From Winogradskyella flava (lineage in GTDB: Bacteria; Bacteroidota; Bacteroidia; Flavobacteriales; Flavobacteriaceae): a stretch of DNA of 64,000 bases. Position 1 is the first letter of the stretch. Each line of letters opens with the position of its first letter. Of the stretch, positions 37,047 through 46,162 are shown one piece after another. The notes beneath the pieces are model-generated. The model had not been told where the DNA came from. It searched no databases and worked only from the letters and a program-made list of their open reading frames with translations. Both the position numbers and the translations under genes were made by a program. Location of the stretch: the NCBI RefSeq assembly GCF_014243395.1, contig NZ_JACLCP010000001.1, positions 186,001 to 250,000 of the forward strand, read 5' to 3'.

Positions 37047-37832
37047 TTACGATTTCTTGGTTAATTCTATAAGAAAATGATCTGCATATTTAGACCAAAA
37101 TGAATTGGTCAAAATAGAGTCAATACCTTTATAAATAGAAACAAACAGTTTATTGGCCAAAAAGGAACTTTCAAGATAAGAAGGCGGTATGGTTAAACCT
37201 ATTGGTCTTATCTGATTAATAAAAAAATCCTTTTCTGCTAAAGATACAATATCTTCAGGATTGTAATACCAGGTATCTACCGTAAGACCATCAACATTTG
37301 CAGGAACACTTTGTTCTGTATGTCTTCTTTTAGCCTTTTTTAATCTCCCTTTTAATGTAAAGTATATTTGCTCCCATATACAATGTTTTGGCATTATGAC
37401 TAAGATAACTTTACCTTTTTCGTTCAGTAGTTGAGATATGTTGTTGAAAAATGCCTCTAGCTGTTGTTTAGATAAGCAATTAAATCCACCAAAATTAGAG
37501 AAGACCATATCAAATTTTGTTTCAAAATTAGTCTCATTTAAGGTATTAATGTCTTGAATTCTAAACTCTATATTTTTAGAATGTGATTTGGCTTTAGCTA
37601 CTTTAATCATACCAGTAGAAACATCAGTTGCTAAGACTTTATGTCCTAATCGAGCAAATTGTATAGCATCTTCACCTGTACCACAATTTAATTCTAAAAT
37701 TGATAGTTTTTCAGTTGTATTTATAATTGTCCGTAGATATTTAAAAACCCTCTGACGTTGTGCTTTACCAATTTTCGAAAATGTGAAAGCGGTATCATAT
37801 TGAACAGAGGCGATATCAAAACCATTAGTCAT
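37047..37832 (-). CDS. Class I SAM-dependent methyltransferase
   Basis: The 261-residue protein has SAM motif I ILELNCGTGEDAIQFARLG (about 43-61) and VLATDVSTGMIKVAKAKS, then DMVFSNFGGFNCL at the motif III position, as in UbiE/small-molecule methyltransferases. It overlaps the upstream radical SAM gene by eight bases and abuts the downstream one. Being flanked by two radical SAM paralogues suggests it modifies an intermediate of the same pathway. Confidence 0.87.
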   Translation of the reverse strand: MTNGFDIASVQYDTAFTFSKIGKAQRQRVFKYLRTIINTTEKLSILELNCGTGEDAIQFARLGHKVLATDVSTGMIKVAKAKSHSKNIEFRIQDINTLNETNFETKFDMVFSNFGGFNCLSKQQLEAFFNNISQLLNEKGKVILVIMPKHCIWEQIYFTLKGRLKKAKRRHTEQSVPANVDGLTVDTWYYNPEDIVSLAEKDFFINQIRPIGLTIPPSYLESSFLANKLFVSIYKGIDSILTNSFWSKYADHFLIELTKKS

Positions 37833-39288
37833 TATTTTGTTGCATGGTTTTTAGGAGCATTTTATCTAAAAATGCCGATGGTAAATAATAGCATAGTAAA
37901 GCAAGTGATCTATATTGATGCTTGGATAGTTTTAAAGGATTTTTAAAAAACGTTCTTAAATTATCATATGCCTGACTAATTCTATATTCTTTATGGACGT
38001 AACGCTGTAATTTTCTGTAAAAGCTTGTATTATAGGTCCCTTTAAACATCATAGCCAAATCATCTGAATCTGTCCAGTTAGCTTTTAATTTAAGATCATC
38101 TTTTACTTTATCATAAAACTTAGTTCCAGGCAAAGGATATGATACCGAAACACCAATATTATCAGGAACTAATTCCTTAATCATACCAATCGTTTTGTCT
38201 ATATCTGCTTTGGTCTCTCCTAGATATCCAAATTGGATAAAAAAAGCAACACGCACATTTTTCTCCTTTAAAAGTTTAGTTGCTTGATAAATCTGCTCAA
38301 CAGTTGTCTCCTTGTCCATGGCATCTAAAATAGCTTGTGAGCCACTCTCTGCACCAACCCATACTTCTTCCAAGCCACTTTCAGCCAAAGCTTCAATTGT
38401 GTCTTCTTTTAGTAATAAATCAACCCGACTTTGTATATAATACCTAATATTCAGCTGTTCTTTCTTAAGTTCCTTGTTGAAATTCTGAACCCAATTTGGT
38501 TTTAGTCCAAAAATGTCATCGCACATCCAAAAACGATTAACTCCATAAGTCTCTGAAAGGTATTTTACGTGTCTTGTAATATATTCTGGCGAATGCGAGT
38601 TATACCTATTTCCGTAAATAGGTTTTGCACACCAATTACATTTAAAAGGACAACCTCTTGTTGTTGCAATATTTAGCGTGAATTCATTGCCACCTGATCT
38701 CCAAATTTCGCGATAAGGTTCTAGATCTATTAAGTCCCAAGCTGGCATTGGTAATTCGTCTAAATTTCTTAGAACAGGATGTTTTGGGTTTTTTATTATC
38801 TCCTCATTATCCTTAAAAACAATTCCTTTAATTAACCTAGTATCTTCATTTTTTGATAAAGCATCAACAAGTTCTTTTAAAGAAATTTCGCCTTCTCCTT
38901 GGATAATAAAATCTGCCCCAGCGTCTAAATATTTCTCATAGTGATCTGTGGAGTCAGAGCTACAAACTATGACTTTACAATTGATGTTTTTGGCAATTTT
39001 AATCATCTCAAAAGCAGCTTCGCGCATTGTTGTAAGACACATTTTTGTGAGATAATTAAAGCCGTCATCGTATAATACAAAGATACTAGGTGTTGTATTT
39101 TCTAAATATGGTCGTATCTCTAAAGGACTATCTAAAAGATTAGCATCAAAGACACCAACCTTATAATTATTTTCTCTAAGATATGACGCAGCATATAAAG
39201 TGCCTAATGGTGGATAGGGTGTTTTGTTCTTCCACTGCTTGGAATCGAACTTATAATAGTATGAATGTGAAAAGACAACATCAAGCAT
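37825..39288 (-). CDS. B12-type radical SAM enzyme, copy 3
   Basis: The 487-residue protein has the same build as its paralogue at 35667-37046: PPLGTLYAASYLRENNYKVGVFDAN, then the cluster ligands C213, C217, C220 in GCPFKCNWC and VWVGAESGSQAILDAMDKET. It lacks DxHxxG. Its start overlaps the nucleotidyltransferase-like gene by eight bases. Substrate unknown. Confidence 0.87.
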   Translation of the reverse strand: MLDVVFSHSYYYKFDSKQWKNKTPYPPLGTLYAASYLRENNYKVGVFDANLLDSPLEIRPYLENTTPSIFVLYDDGFNYLTKMCLTTMREAAFEMIKIAKNINCKVIVCSSDSTDHYEKYLDAGADFIIQGEGEISLKELVDALSKNEDTRLIKGIVFKDNEEIIKNPKHPVLRNLDELPMPAWDLIDLEPYREIWRSGGNEFTLNIATTRGCPFKCNWCAKPIYGNRYNSHSPEYITRHVKYLSETYGVNRFWMCDDIFGLKPNWVQNFNKELKKEQLNIRYYIQSRVDLLLKEDTIEALAESGLEEVWVGAESGSQAILDAMDKETTVEQIYQATKLLKEKNVRVAFFIQFGYLGETKADIDKTIGMIKELVPDNIGVSVSYPLPGTKFYDKVKDDLKLKANWTDSDDLAMMFKGTYNTSFYRKLQRYVHKEYRISQAYDNLRTFFKNPLKLSKHQYRSLALLCYYLPSAFLDKMLLKTMQQNND

Positions 39289-40186
39289 TTTCTAGAGTTA
39301 AGTTGAGGTTGAATGCTTTGTTTTTATCGTCATAGCATTCATTAAGTTTGCAAATTACCTTATTTTGAAAATCTTGAGGATGATGCTTGGAAACATCATT
39401 AGTCGATTTCATAGCAACTTCAAAATTATCTTTATTGAGATGTTTAAATTTAGATTTCCACTTTTTTAACGTTAGGTTTTTTAGTACAACCTCTATATTT
39501 TGGCCAAATTTATTGTTAAATAAAACTTCAATTATTTTACTCCATATAGGCTTTTTTCTCCGCTCTAGTAAATGTTCCTTATTTATAAATTTATTAGGGT
39601 AAAAGTCATGCGCCCATTTATTTTTTTCTAAAAAAGCATTAAATACCATTTTGCCGTAAACTGGCACCAAGGTCAATAATTCAGTAGCGGTAAAGGTGTT
39701 TTGTTCAGAAATATTTAAACGACTAGAACTTATAAAATAATTGACACAGAAATACTTTTTTGAATTTAACAGGAATATTTTTTTGTAAAGAATCAATAGT
39801 GTCCTTGCAAACCAAAGACGCTTCGGTTTAGTGATAATAAAAAAGTCAATGTCGCCATCATTGTCATAATAGCCCTTAGATAAACTTCCTGATATTGCTA
39901 CAGATTCAACAAAAGGGAATGATGCTATGAATTTTCCGCGTTTTAATGCTTTAGGCATAATCTCCTCTGCCATTTTATTACCCTTTAACCGTCTCTCAAC
40001 AAGGGATGTATCATTAACATCTGAATAATAATCACCATGCTTAAAAATAATACCCTTTTCAACTAATTCTCGAAGTTCGAACTCTATATCTTGAATAATT
40101 TTTGCAGATGAAAATGAAAATATCTCCTCTTTTTTTAAAGGATATTTAAAGATTGAAAAGTAGATGATGACTTTTAGAGCATTCAT
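39281..40186 (-). CDS. Nucleotidyltransferase-fold protein
   Basis: The 301-residue protein contains the minimal nucleotidyltransferase signature GS (100-101) with D112 and D114 in DNDGDIDFFIIT, as in the pol-beta superfamily. An N-terminal winged-helix-like part (1-80) precedes it, and a helical, basic C-terminus follows. It is the first gene of the seven-gene unit. It could activate an acid or sugar as a nucleotide adduct, but the family is broad and no substrate can be named. Confidence 0.7.
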   Translation of the reverse strand: MNALKVIIYFSIFKYPLKKEEIFSFSSAKIIQDIEFELRELVEKGIIFKHGDYYSDVNDTSLVERRLKGNKMAEEIMPKALKRGKFIASFPFVESVAISGSLSKGYYDNDGDIDFFIITKPKRLWFARTLLILYKKIFLLNSKKYFCVNYFISSSRLNISEQNTFTATELLTLVPVYGKMVFNAFLEKNKWAHDFYPNKFINKEHLLERRKKPIWSKIIEVLFNNKFGQNIEVVLKNLTLKKWKSKFKHLNKDNFEVAMKSTNDVSKHHPQDFQNKVICKLNECYDDKNKAFNLNLTLENA

Positions 40187-40240
40187 TAACTATTGGAGCA
40201 TTTTTTATAAAAATAAGTCATAATAATTTCAATTAGGCAG

Positions 40241-40276
40241 AAAAAACCGACATTTCGATGAAAAAAACCGACATTT
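40241..40276 (-). promoter_or_regulatory. Direct repeat with 21-base period upstream of the radical SAM operon
   Basis: AAAAAACCGACATTT occurs at 40241-40255 and again, identical, at 40262-40276. Two same-face direct repeats spaced by two helical turns match the architecture of LytTR-type regulator sites. The pair lies 55-90 bases before the first gene of the operon. The regulator is not in the window. Confidence 0.5.
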
Positions 40277-40388
40277 ATAATGGTGTTTCTTTTACTATTG
40301 CTGTCAAAAAATAATATTTTAACTATAATTTTATACGTTGTTTTATATAGAACAACTCAACGTTAAAAACTACTGATTAAAAATTAGA

Positions 40389-41345
40389 TTATTTTGTGGC
40401 ACGCTCTAATCGATCGTTTATGGACTTGCCTAAACCGTAATCTGGCAGACGTTCGGCAATGATGATGTCTAATTCTTGTTCATCTAATTGATGAAGTGCA
40501 TCATACAGATTTGATGCCGCCTCTTGAAGATTATTTTCTTGAGACAATACAATTTTAAAGTCAATATTTTCAATATTAAAATTGTCATTAAAAATTAAAA
40601 GGCCAATGCGTTTTCCTTGATGTTCTTTAATAGATTCAAGGAGATACTTAGTAAGTATTGTTTTTGTTTTTGGTGCGTAATGGCGCGCTAGCATTCCAGG
40701 AGCCTTTGGGGATATGTCTTTTTTATTCTTAACTTTTATTTTCCCAATAGCGTTTTCTATAACTTCAATTGGTGTGGAGCCTAACCTGTAAATAATAGGT
40801 TGGTCATCTTCAAAACCTATTATAGTAGATTCAATACCACTCACACATGGTCCACCGTCCAAAACCATTTTAATTTTATTCTTAAAATATTGCTCAACAT
40901 GTTCTGGTTTGGTTGGGCTTATTCGGTTGAATGGATTAGCACTTGGTGCTGCCAACGGAAAATCGAGTTGCCTCAACAACTCTAATGTCATTGAATGATT
41001 AGGCATGCGCACCGCAACTGTATCTTTTCCTGCAGTAATCAAATCAGGAATTATATCCTTCTTTTTTAAGACCAAAGTAATTGGTCCTGGCCAAAAGGCT
41101 TCTACCAGCAACTTTGCTTTTTCAGGAATCTCATCTACAATGTTTTCTAAGTAATCCACTGATGGTATATGAACAATAAGCGGATTAAAAAACGGACGCT
41201 CTTTAGTTTCAAAAATTAATTTGATTGCTTTTTCAGAATAGATATTACCTGCCAATCCGTAAACCGTTTCGGTTGGAATGGCAACTAGTTCTTCATTGTT
41301 AAGAAGTGTAACAGCCTTTGATATGTTTTTTGAAATAATACCCAT
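40389..41345 (-). CDS. L-threonylcarbamoyladenylate synthase, Sua5 type
   Basis: The 318-residue protein has an N-terminal YrdC domain (1-200: VAIPTETVYGLAGNIYSE, RPFFNPLIVHI, SANPFNRISPT) and a C-terminal Sua5 domain joined by PGMLARHYAPKT, the linker that covers the active site. It makes threonylcarbamoyl-AMP for the t6A37 modification of tRNAs that read ANN codons. The two-domain length separates it from short TsaC. Confidence 0.93.
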   Translation of the reverse strand: MGIISKNISKAVTLLNNEELVAIPTETVYGLAGNIYSEKAIKLIFETKERPFFNPLIVHIPSVDYLENIVDEIPEKAKLLVEAFWPGPITLVLKKKDIIPDLITAGKDTVAVRMPNHSMTLELLRQLDFPLAAPSANPFNRISPTKPEHVEQYFKNKIKMVLDGGPCVSGIESTIIGFEDDQPIIYRLGSTPIEVIENAIGKIKVKNKKDISPKAPGMLARHYAPKTKTILTKYLLESIKEHQGKRIGLLIFNDNFNIENIDFKIVLSQENNLQEAASNLYDALHQLDEQELDIIIAERLPDYGLGKSINDRLERATK

Positions 41346-41388
41346 TGTCTAAATAGACTGCAATATTACTTCAAAAAACTGTAATAAT

Positions 41389-43017
41389 CTATGACAATTC
41401 ACTAAGGTAACGATGAATCATACTCACAACAACCGAACCTTCTCCAACTGCAGACGCTACGCGTTTCACTGAGTCGGCACGCACATCACCAACGGCAAAT
41501 ATGCCAGGTATACTCGATTCCAAAGCTTGTGGTTCGCGCTTAGAATAGATATCGCATTTAGTTAAGTCCTTTTTAATCAAAGAAGTACCAGTACAAAGAA
41601 ACCCTCTATCATTAGTTACTACTATACCATCCATCCATCTAGTATTGGGCTGCGCACCAATAAATGAAAATACATTGGACACTTCCATATCTTTATTTTC
41701 GCCATTTGTCGAAATCGTAATGGATTCTAGATGATGGTCACCTCTAAGCTTCGTTATTTCTGTTTCTCTAAGAATTTCTATTTTTTCAGAAGCTTCCAAA
41801 CGTTGCACTAAATAATCACTCATTTTTGCTCCAAGATCATTTCCTCTAATCATTACATAAACCATTTTGGCATGATTAGATAAAAACATGGCCGCTTGGC
41901 CTGCCGAATTTCCACCACCAACAATTACTACGGGTTGATCAATGCAATTACTAACATCCATCCCAGTGGCAGAATAATATATGCCACTTCCTTCATAATC
42001 CTCAATATTTTCAAGTGGCAAACGCCTGTAGGCAGCACCAGTTGCCACGATGATGGTTTTAGATTTTATAACCTTATCATTTGTTGCATAAACTATAAAA
42101 TGATCTTGATTATATTCTAAGCGCTTTGCACGATGTGGTATCGAAATATTACATCCAAATTTTTGCGCTTGTATGTAAGCTCTGTTGGCTAAATCCCCTC
42201 CTGATATGCCAGTCGGGAAACCTAAATAATTTTCAATTTTTGAGCTTTTCCCAGCTTGTCCCCCCGGTGCTTGACTATCAATAGTGACAACCTCTAGCCC
42301 TTCAGAAGCTGCATAAACACTAGCTGCTAATCCTGCTGGGCCTGCTCCAATGACCAAGACATCAAAAATTTTATCTTCAAAGTCCATTAAAACACCGCTG
42401 TACCTCGCAACCTCGTCTACAGAGGGTTGTTTGCATACTTTAGATTCACTATTGATTAAAATTGGTAAATCTTGCTCAGTTAAATCAAAACTTTTTAAAA
42501 GTTCCAAAGCTTCATCTTCAGAATCCGTATCAATGAAATTGTGCCAAATGTGATTCTTTTCAAGAAAATCTCGGATTTCATAAGTCGCATTAGATTTGGC
42601 TGACCCTACTAATTTTAATCCACCAGATATTTCAGACAAAACGGTTTGCTGACGCAATAAAAATGCATTTAATAATACATCACTAATATCACTATTCTTC
42701 GATATAGCTTCTTTCAACCGATTTGGTTTTATTCGTAATAAGCTCGTATTCGCTATGGTATCTGCATGAAATTGGGCCGCTCTATTGGATAACATGCCAC
42801 TATCTCCAGAGAATTCGTATTTACCGTGAGTAACAATAGTGGTTTTATTATATGGATCATTAATATTGATGGCTCCCTTAAGTATAACAAAAAAGTCATA
42901 AAGATTGTCACCAAGTGCAAATACTCTTGTAGGATCTTTATAATCTTCTACGGAGCCATAATCTTTAAGCTTGGTAACTTGATTATGTGTTAATTCAGGA
43001 AATCTTGGGTCTTTCAA
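41389..43017 (-). CDS. Thioredoxin-reductase-like flavoprotein with N-terminal cyclic-nucleotide-binding domain
   Basis: Three parts are visible in 542 residues: a CRP-like cNMP domain (about 20-130), a glutaredoxin-like segment (about 145-205) without a CxxC pair, and a two-dinucleotide flavoprotein module with VLVIGAGPAGLAASVYAASEG (FAD) and VVIVGGGNSAGQAAMFLS (NADPH). The CxTC active-site pair of true thioredoxin reductases is replaced (region GSGIYYSATGMD), so it cannot use the usual dithiol. It ends three bases from the UBP-finger gene, with which it probably forms a pair. Physiological substrate unknown. Confidence 0.85.
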   Translation of the reverse strand: MKDPRFPELTHNQVTKLKDYGSVEDYKDPTRVFALGDNLYDFFVILKGAININDPYNKTTIVTHGKYEFSGDSGMLSNRAAQFHADTIANTSLLRIKPNRLKEAISKNSDISDVLLNAFLLRQQTVLSEISGGLKLVGSAKSNATYEIRDFLEKNHIWHNFIDTDSEDEALELLKSFDLTEQDLPILINSESKVCKQPSVDEVARYSGVLMDFEDKIFDVLVIGAGPAGLAASVYAASEGLEVVTIDSQAPGGQAGKSSKIENYLGFPTGISGGDLANRAYIQAQKFGCNISIPHRAKRLEYNQDHFIVYATNDKVIKSKTIIVATGAAYRRLPLENIEDYEGSGIYYSATGMDVSNCIDQPVVIVGGGNSAGQAAMFLSNHAKMVYVMIRGNDLGAKMSDYLVQRLEASEKIEILRETEITKLRGDHHLESITISTNGENKDMEVSNVFSFIGAQPNTRWMDGIVVTNDRGFLCTGTSLIKKDLTKCDIYSKREPQALESSIPGIFAVGDVRADSVKRVASAVGEGSVVVSMIHRYLSELS

Positions 43018-43019
43018 TT

Positions 43020-43298
43020 TTAATACGTTTTTATAGATTTATGTTCATAGCACCATAGCCATTTTTCATTGGGCTCGGCAGAACTGGCGACAGGATGATT
43101 TTGCGTTGAAGCGTGTTTACTTGCGTGCTTGTTTGGTGAACTATCGCAACATAATGTTGTGCCACAGGTTTGACAAGTTCTTAAATGTAACCAAGAATCT
43201 CCGGTTTTTATACAGTCGTCGCAATGATAATTTTTCGACTTTTTCACATCATCAATAGTATTGAGATGCTCACAGGTTTTGGGTTTGAACTGTCCCAT
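43020..43298 (-). CDS. UBP-type zinc finger protein
   Basis: I start it at ATG 43298 (MGQFKPKTCEHL); the open frame extends further but without a better start. The 92-residue protein has the ordered Cys/His ligands of a UBP zinc finger: CEHL, CDDC, CQTCGTTLCC, HASKHASTQNHP and a final WCYEH. In eukaryotes this finger binds the ubiquitin C-terminus, but bacteria lack ubiquitin and often carry it next to cNMP-thioredoxin-reductase-like genes, as here. Role unknown. Confidence 0.82.
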   Translation of the reverse strand: MGQFKPKTCEHLNTIDDVKKSKNYHCDDCIKTGDSWLHLRTCQTCGTTLCCDSSPNKHASKHASTQNHPVASSAEPNEKWLWCYEHKSIKTY

Positions 43299-43438
43299 AA
43301 GTATTTTCAAATTATGTAGTGTAAAGATAAGAAATGGCAAATTAATTCTTAGTTCTACTGACTCTAGAGACTTATTGTAGTATTAGAAACACCATAACCA
43401 TATTAAGCACTTACATTTAAGTTTAGAAATATTAATAT

Positions 43439-44161
43439 TTATCTATTGTTCAATTTCTGTAAAAGAAGTTTCCTTTCTTCAGATTTAAATGCAGATTTAA
43501 GTATTTTTAATTGATTTAGTTTTTCTTTTGCTTTAATATCATTTTCTTTTTTAACTTGAATTAAAGCAGAAAACCAAAGTGACTCTTCTATGTAATCATA
43601 TTCTTTACCATCAAGTATTTCAAATTGCTTTAGGGCCAAATCAAATTTAGATTGATTCAACAAGGATAATGCATAATAAAATCGAATATTAGGATTCTCT
43701 GATGTTTTTAAAAGTGTTTCGAAGTCTCTTTCAGCGGTTATAAAATCATTTTTCTCATAAGCTACAAAAGCATCATTATTAGCACTAGATTCATTAGATC
43801 TAGTAACAGGCTGATAGGTGTTAGGGTAAATTTCAAAATTTGAATTGAATAATTCATTACCAGATACCGTATTAAATGAATTATAGAAAAAACCAATGGC
43901 AATAATACTTGCAACTGCTAAATAAACATACTTAAATTTATTAAAAAGTGATGTTGAGTTTACAGGATTATCTTCTAATTGCTTAAAATAAGTTTTTAAT
44001 TTATCAGCCTCAGAAACTTTAAAAGCCACTGCTATATCTTTATGAGATTCAAATGCTGTTTTAAAACCTGAATTTGTTTCTAATAGACGCTCAACTTTAG
44101 CTTTTTCTTTTTCAGAAAGCCTATTTGCTATATAATCTTGTATGAGTTCCTCATTATTCAT
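43439..44161 (-). CDS. Putative membrane anti-sigma partner with TPR-like periplasmic part
   Basis: The 240-residue protein has a cytoplasmic N-terminal helix region (MNNEELIQDYIANRLSEKEKA and following), one membrane segment (about 74-92) and a helical tetratricopeptide-like region (about 120-235). The overlap of its ATG with the ECF sigma stop by one base, and the topology, point to an anti-sigma factor. No zinc-binding HxxxCxxC motif is present. Confidence 0.65.
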   Translation of the reverse strand: MNNEELIQDYIANRLSEKEKAKVERLLETNSGFKTAFESHKDIAVAFKVSEADKLKTYFKQLEDNPVNSTSLFNKFKYVYLAVASIIAIGFFYNSFNTVSGNELFNSNFEIYPNTYQPVTRSNESSANNDAFVAYEKNDFITAERDFETLLKTSENPNIRFYYALSLLNQSKFDLALKQFEILDGKEYDYIEESLWFSALIQVKKENDIKAKEKLNQLKILKSAFKSEERKLLLQKLNNR

Positions 44162-44712
44162 TACTTAACTTTAAATAACGTTTTTAAGTTTTTTAAACAT
44201 CGTGATTTATGACTTCTCACTGTATTGCCATCCTTGTAATGGGTTAATTCTACAATTTCTTCAATCGTTAAATTTCTATAATAGAAGAGTTGTAAAAGTT
44301 TTTTGCATGTTCCCGAGATTTCATTTAAACGCTTGGCTAGTTTCAATTGGTTTTCTGTAGGTAAATTGCTTTCTAGTTTTATTTCTGTGTATTCGTCTTT
44401 TTGTTGTTCAACTTCTACTCTTAATAAGCGTTGTTTTTCCTTTAATCTCTTAAATAGTTTATTCTTTCCGATACCGAACAAATAAGTTTTTATAGTACTA
44501 GTTTTTAATTCAATTCGCGACATTACAAAATTTTGATGCATGGCAATAATAGCATCTTGATAAATATCTAAAACATCCGAAGTTTCAATTTTGTAGCGTT
44601 TCGAGTAATTTATAAACTCTGACTTATACGCCACATAAATCTCTTCTAAAGCTTTTTTATCATCAGCTCTAAGACGTTTTTGTAATTGGTCGTCACTAAC
44701 CGTGTTTTTCAT
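44161..44712 (-). CDS. ECF-family RNA polymerase sigma factor
   Basis: The 183-residue protein has region 2 (about 25-95: ALEEIYVAYKSEFINYSKRY, then YQDAIIAMHQN, TSTIKTYLFGIGKNKLFKRLK) and region 4 (about 125-180: LLQLFYYRNLTIEEIVELTHYKDGNTVRSHKSRCLKNLK). It should steer polymerase to a small set of genes, likely including the divergent exported-protein cluster starting at 44831. It is coupled to the putative anti-sigma gene. Confidence 0.88.
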   Translation of the reverse strand: MKNTVSDDQLQKRLRADDKKALEEIYVAYKSEFINYSKRYKIETSDVLDIYQDAIIAMHQNFVMSRIELKTSTIKTYLFGIGKNKLFKRLKEKQRLLRVEVEQQKDEYTEIKLESNLPTENQLKLAKRLNEISGTCKKLLQLFYYRNLTIEEIVELTHYKDGNTVRSHKSRCLKNLKTLFKVK

Positions 44713-44749
44713 TTAGTTATTTAAAAGGGCAAAACATTAACAAGAAAGT

Positions 44750-44757
44750 CAAAGATA
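44750..44757 (-). promoter_or_regulatory. -7 element of the ECF sigma gene
   Basis: TATCTTTG on the minus strand matches TAnnTTTG and lies 38 bases before ATG 44712. The usual TTTG at -33 is missing; GTTAAC stands there instead, so another factor may help. Confidence 0.4.
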
Positions 44758-44830
44758 AATTTTTTTAAGATGACGTGTTAACATTTTAAAAGATGAAAGA
44801 ACAAAAGGTGTAATCAATTTAAAAATCACA

Positions 44831-46150
44831 ATGAAAACACTTTTAAAATTCTTACTAATTCTATTAATTTTTGGTTCTATTCAAGGTTCTGAAGCTCAAA
44901 TATTTAAGAGGCTAAAAGAGAAAGCTGAAAAAGTAATTTCTGGTAAAAAGAATGTTGAAGAAGAGGTTGAGAAAAATCCAACTTTCGGTAGTGTTTTCTT
45001 AACACATTCTAATATTTATGGATCCGTAGATATACCTGAAGTTAAAAAAATAAATGCAGAACAAACTAACGACTCTTATAATTTTAGTACATCATGGTGG
45101 TCTCACGATGCCGACATACAAGATGGGTTTTATCTTTCTGTAAAAACTACAGAAGATTTACGGCACGATAGAAATGAAGACAAAGCCGTTAAACGAACTT
45201 TTAAAATTCCAGAAGAGGCAACTTTAAAACTATCATACGATCCTTTACTACCTCATTACGATAAAAATAAAGAGGACTACAAAAGGGCAGTTACTGATGA
45301 CTACCAAACTTATGATGTTTCAAAAGGAGAAGTTACTATTGATGTGTTGTCCGAAGATGCTATTCAGATTTCGTTTAATGGACGTGTGAGTCTTAGGAAA
45401 ATAGTAAGACTCAGTAACAATTCTGAAGACTATTCAGAACGCTATTATGAAGCTAGTATTAAAGGTGGCATTGATGGCACATCACCACAGTTTATTAATA
45501 ACACAACAGTAAAAAAGAAAGAGGATTCTGCACAAAACAGTATTGGTTATACTGTAAATGAAGCACCAATTAGTACTGCCGAGCCTGACACCTATCAATT
45601 CACTTTTGAAACTAAAGTAAAAGTTACAGTCCCAGAGCAAAATCGCTCATATGACATGTCTTATTTGTTAAATCCTAGTGAAAAGTATATTGGATTAAAG
45701 GTGGATATGGGGGCTTATTCAGAGGAAGAAATTGCTGGCGAATCTATTATAATAATGGACAAAGGTAATTCTCACATTTTTGTAGAAACGCAAGGTATGA
45801 AAATGCAAATATCACAGAATATGATGGGAGGTCAAAAAATGCAAAATCCTACTGACCAAATGGAAAATTACGATTATACAAATCTTGAAAAAACAGGGGA
45901 AACTAAAACCATCCTTGGCGCAAAATGTTATGAATATACAATGTCAGATAGTGATGTAAAAATGAACCTTTGGGTTGCGCCAGAGGTAAATCTACCCAAC
46001 TGGTTTATTCAAAATCGGGAGGTGCTCAAGGGACATATTATGGAATATACCATTGTGTCTAAAGACGGAAATATGACAAGCGAAACCATAGCTATAAATG
46101 ACAATATCAGTAAAACTATAAACCCCAAGGAATATCGAAAGATGTTTTAA
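44831..46150 (+). CDS. Exported DUF4412-like protein
   Basis: The 439-residue protein has a signal peptide (1-22, ending GSEAQ). The C-terminal third contains GAKCYEYTMSDSDVKMNLWVAPEVNLPNWF, preceded by KTGETKTIL, the pattern of DUF4412 envelope proteins. The middle has strand-rich sequence (DYSERYYEAS). It is the first gene of a plus-strand series of exported proteins and lies opposite the ECF sigma gene. Function unknown. Confidence 0.7.
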   Translation: MKTLLKFLLILLIFGSIQGSEAQIFKRLKEKAEKVISGKKNVEEEVEKNPTFGSVFLTHSNIYGSVDIPEVKKINAEQTNDSYNFSTSWWSHDADIQDGFYLSVKTTEDLRHDRNEDKAVKRTFKIPEEATLKLSYDPLLPHYDKNKEDYKRAVTDDYQTYDVSKGEVTIDVLSEDAIQISFNGRVSLRKIVRLSNNSEDYSERYYEASIKGGIDGTSPQFINNTTVKKKEDSAQNSIGYTVNEAPISTAEPDTYQFTFETKVKVTVPEQNRSYDMSYLLNPSEKYIGLKVDMGAYSEEEIAGESIIIMDKGNSHIFVETQGMKMQISQNMMGGQKMQNPTDQMENYDYTNLEKTGETKTILGAKCYEYTMSDSDVKMNLWVAPEVNLPNWFIQNREVLKGHIMEYTIVSKDGNMTSETIAINDNISKTINPKEYRKMF

Positions 46151-46162
46151 AAAAATAATCAA

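Noticed and set aside
40241..40276. Two direct repeats considered as an attachment site or insertion footprint
   Set aside because: The repeats are spaced by six bases with no element between and no recombinase nearby; a regulator site fits better.
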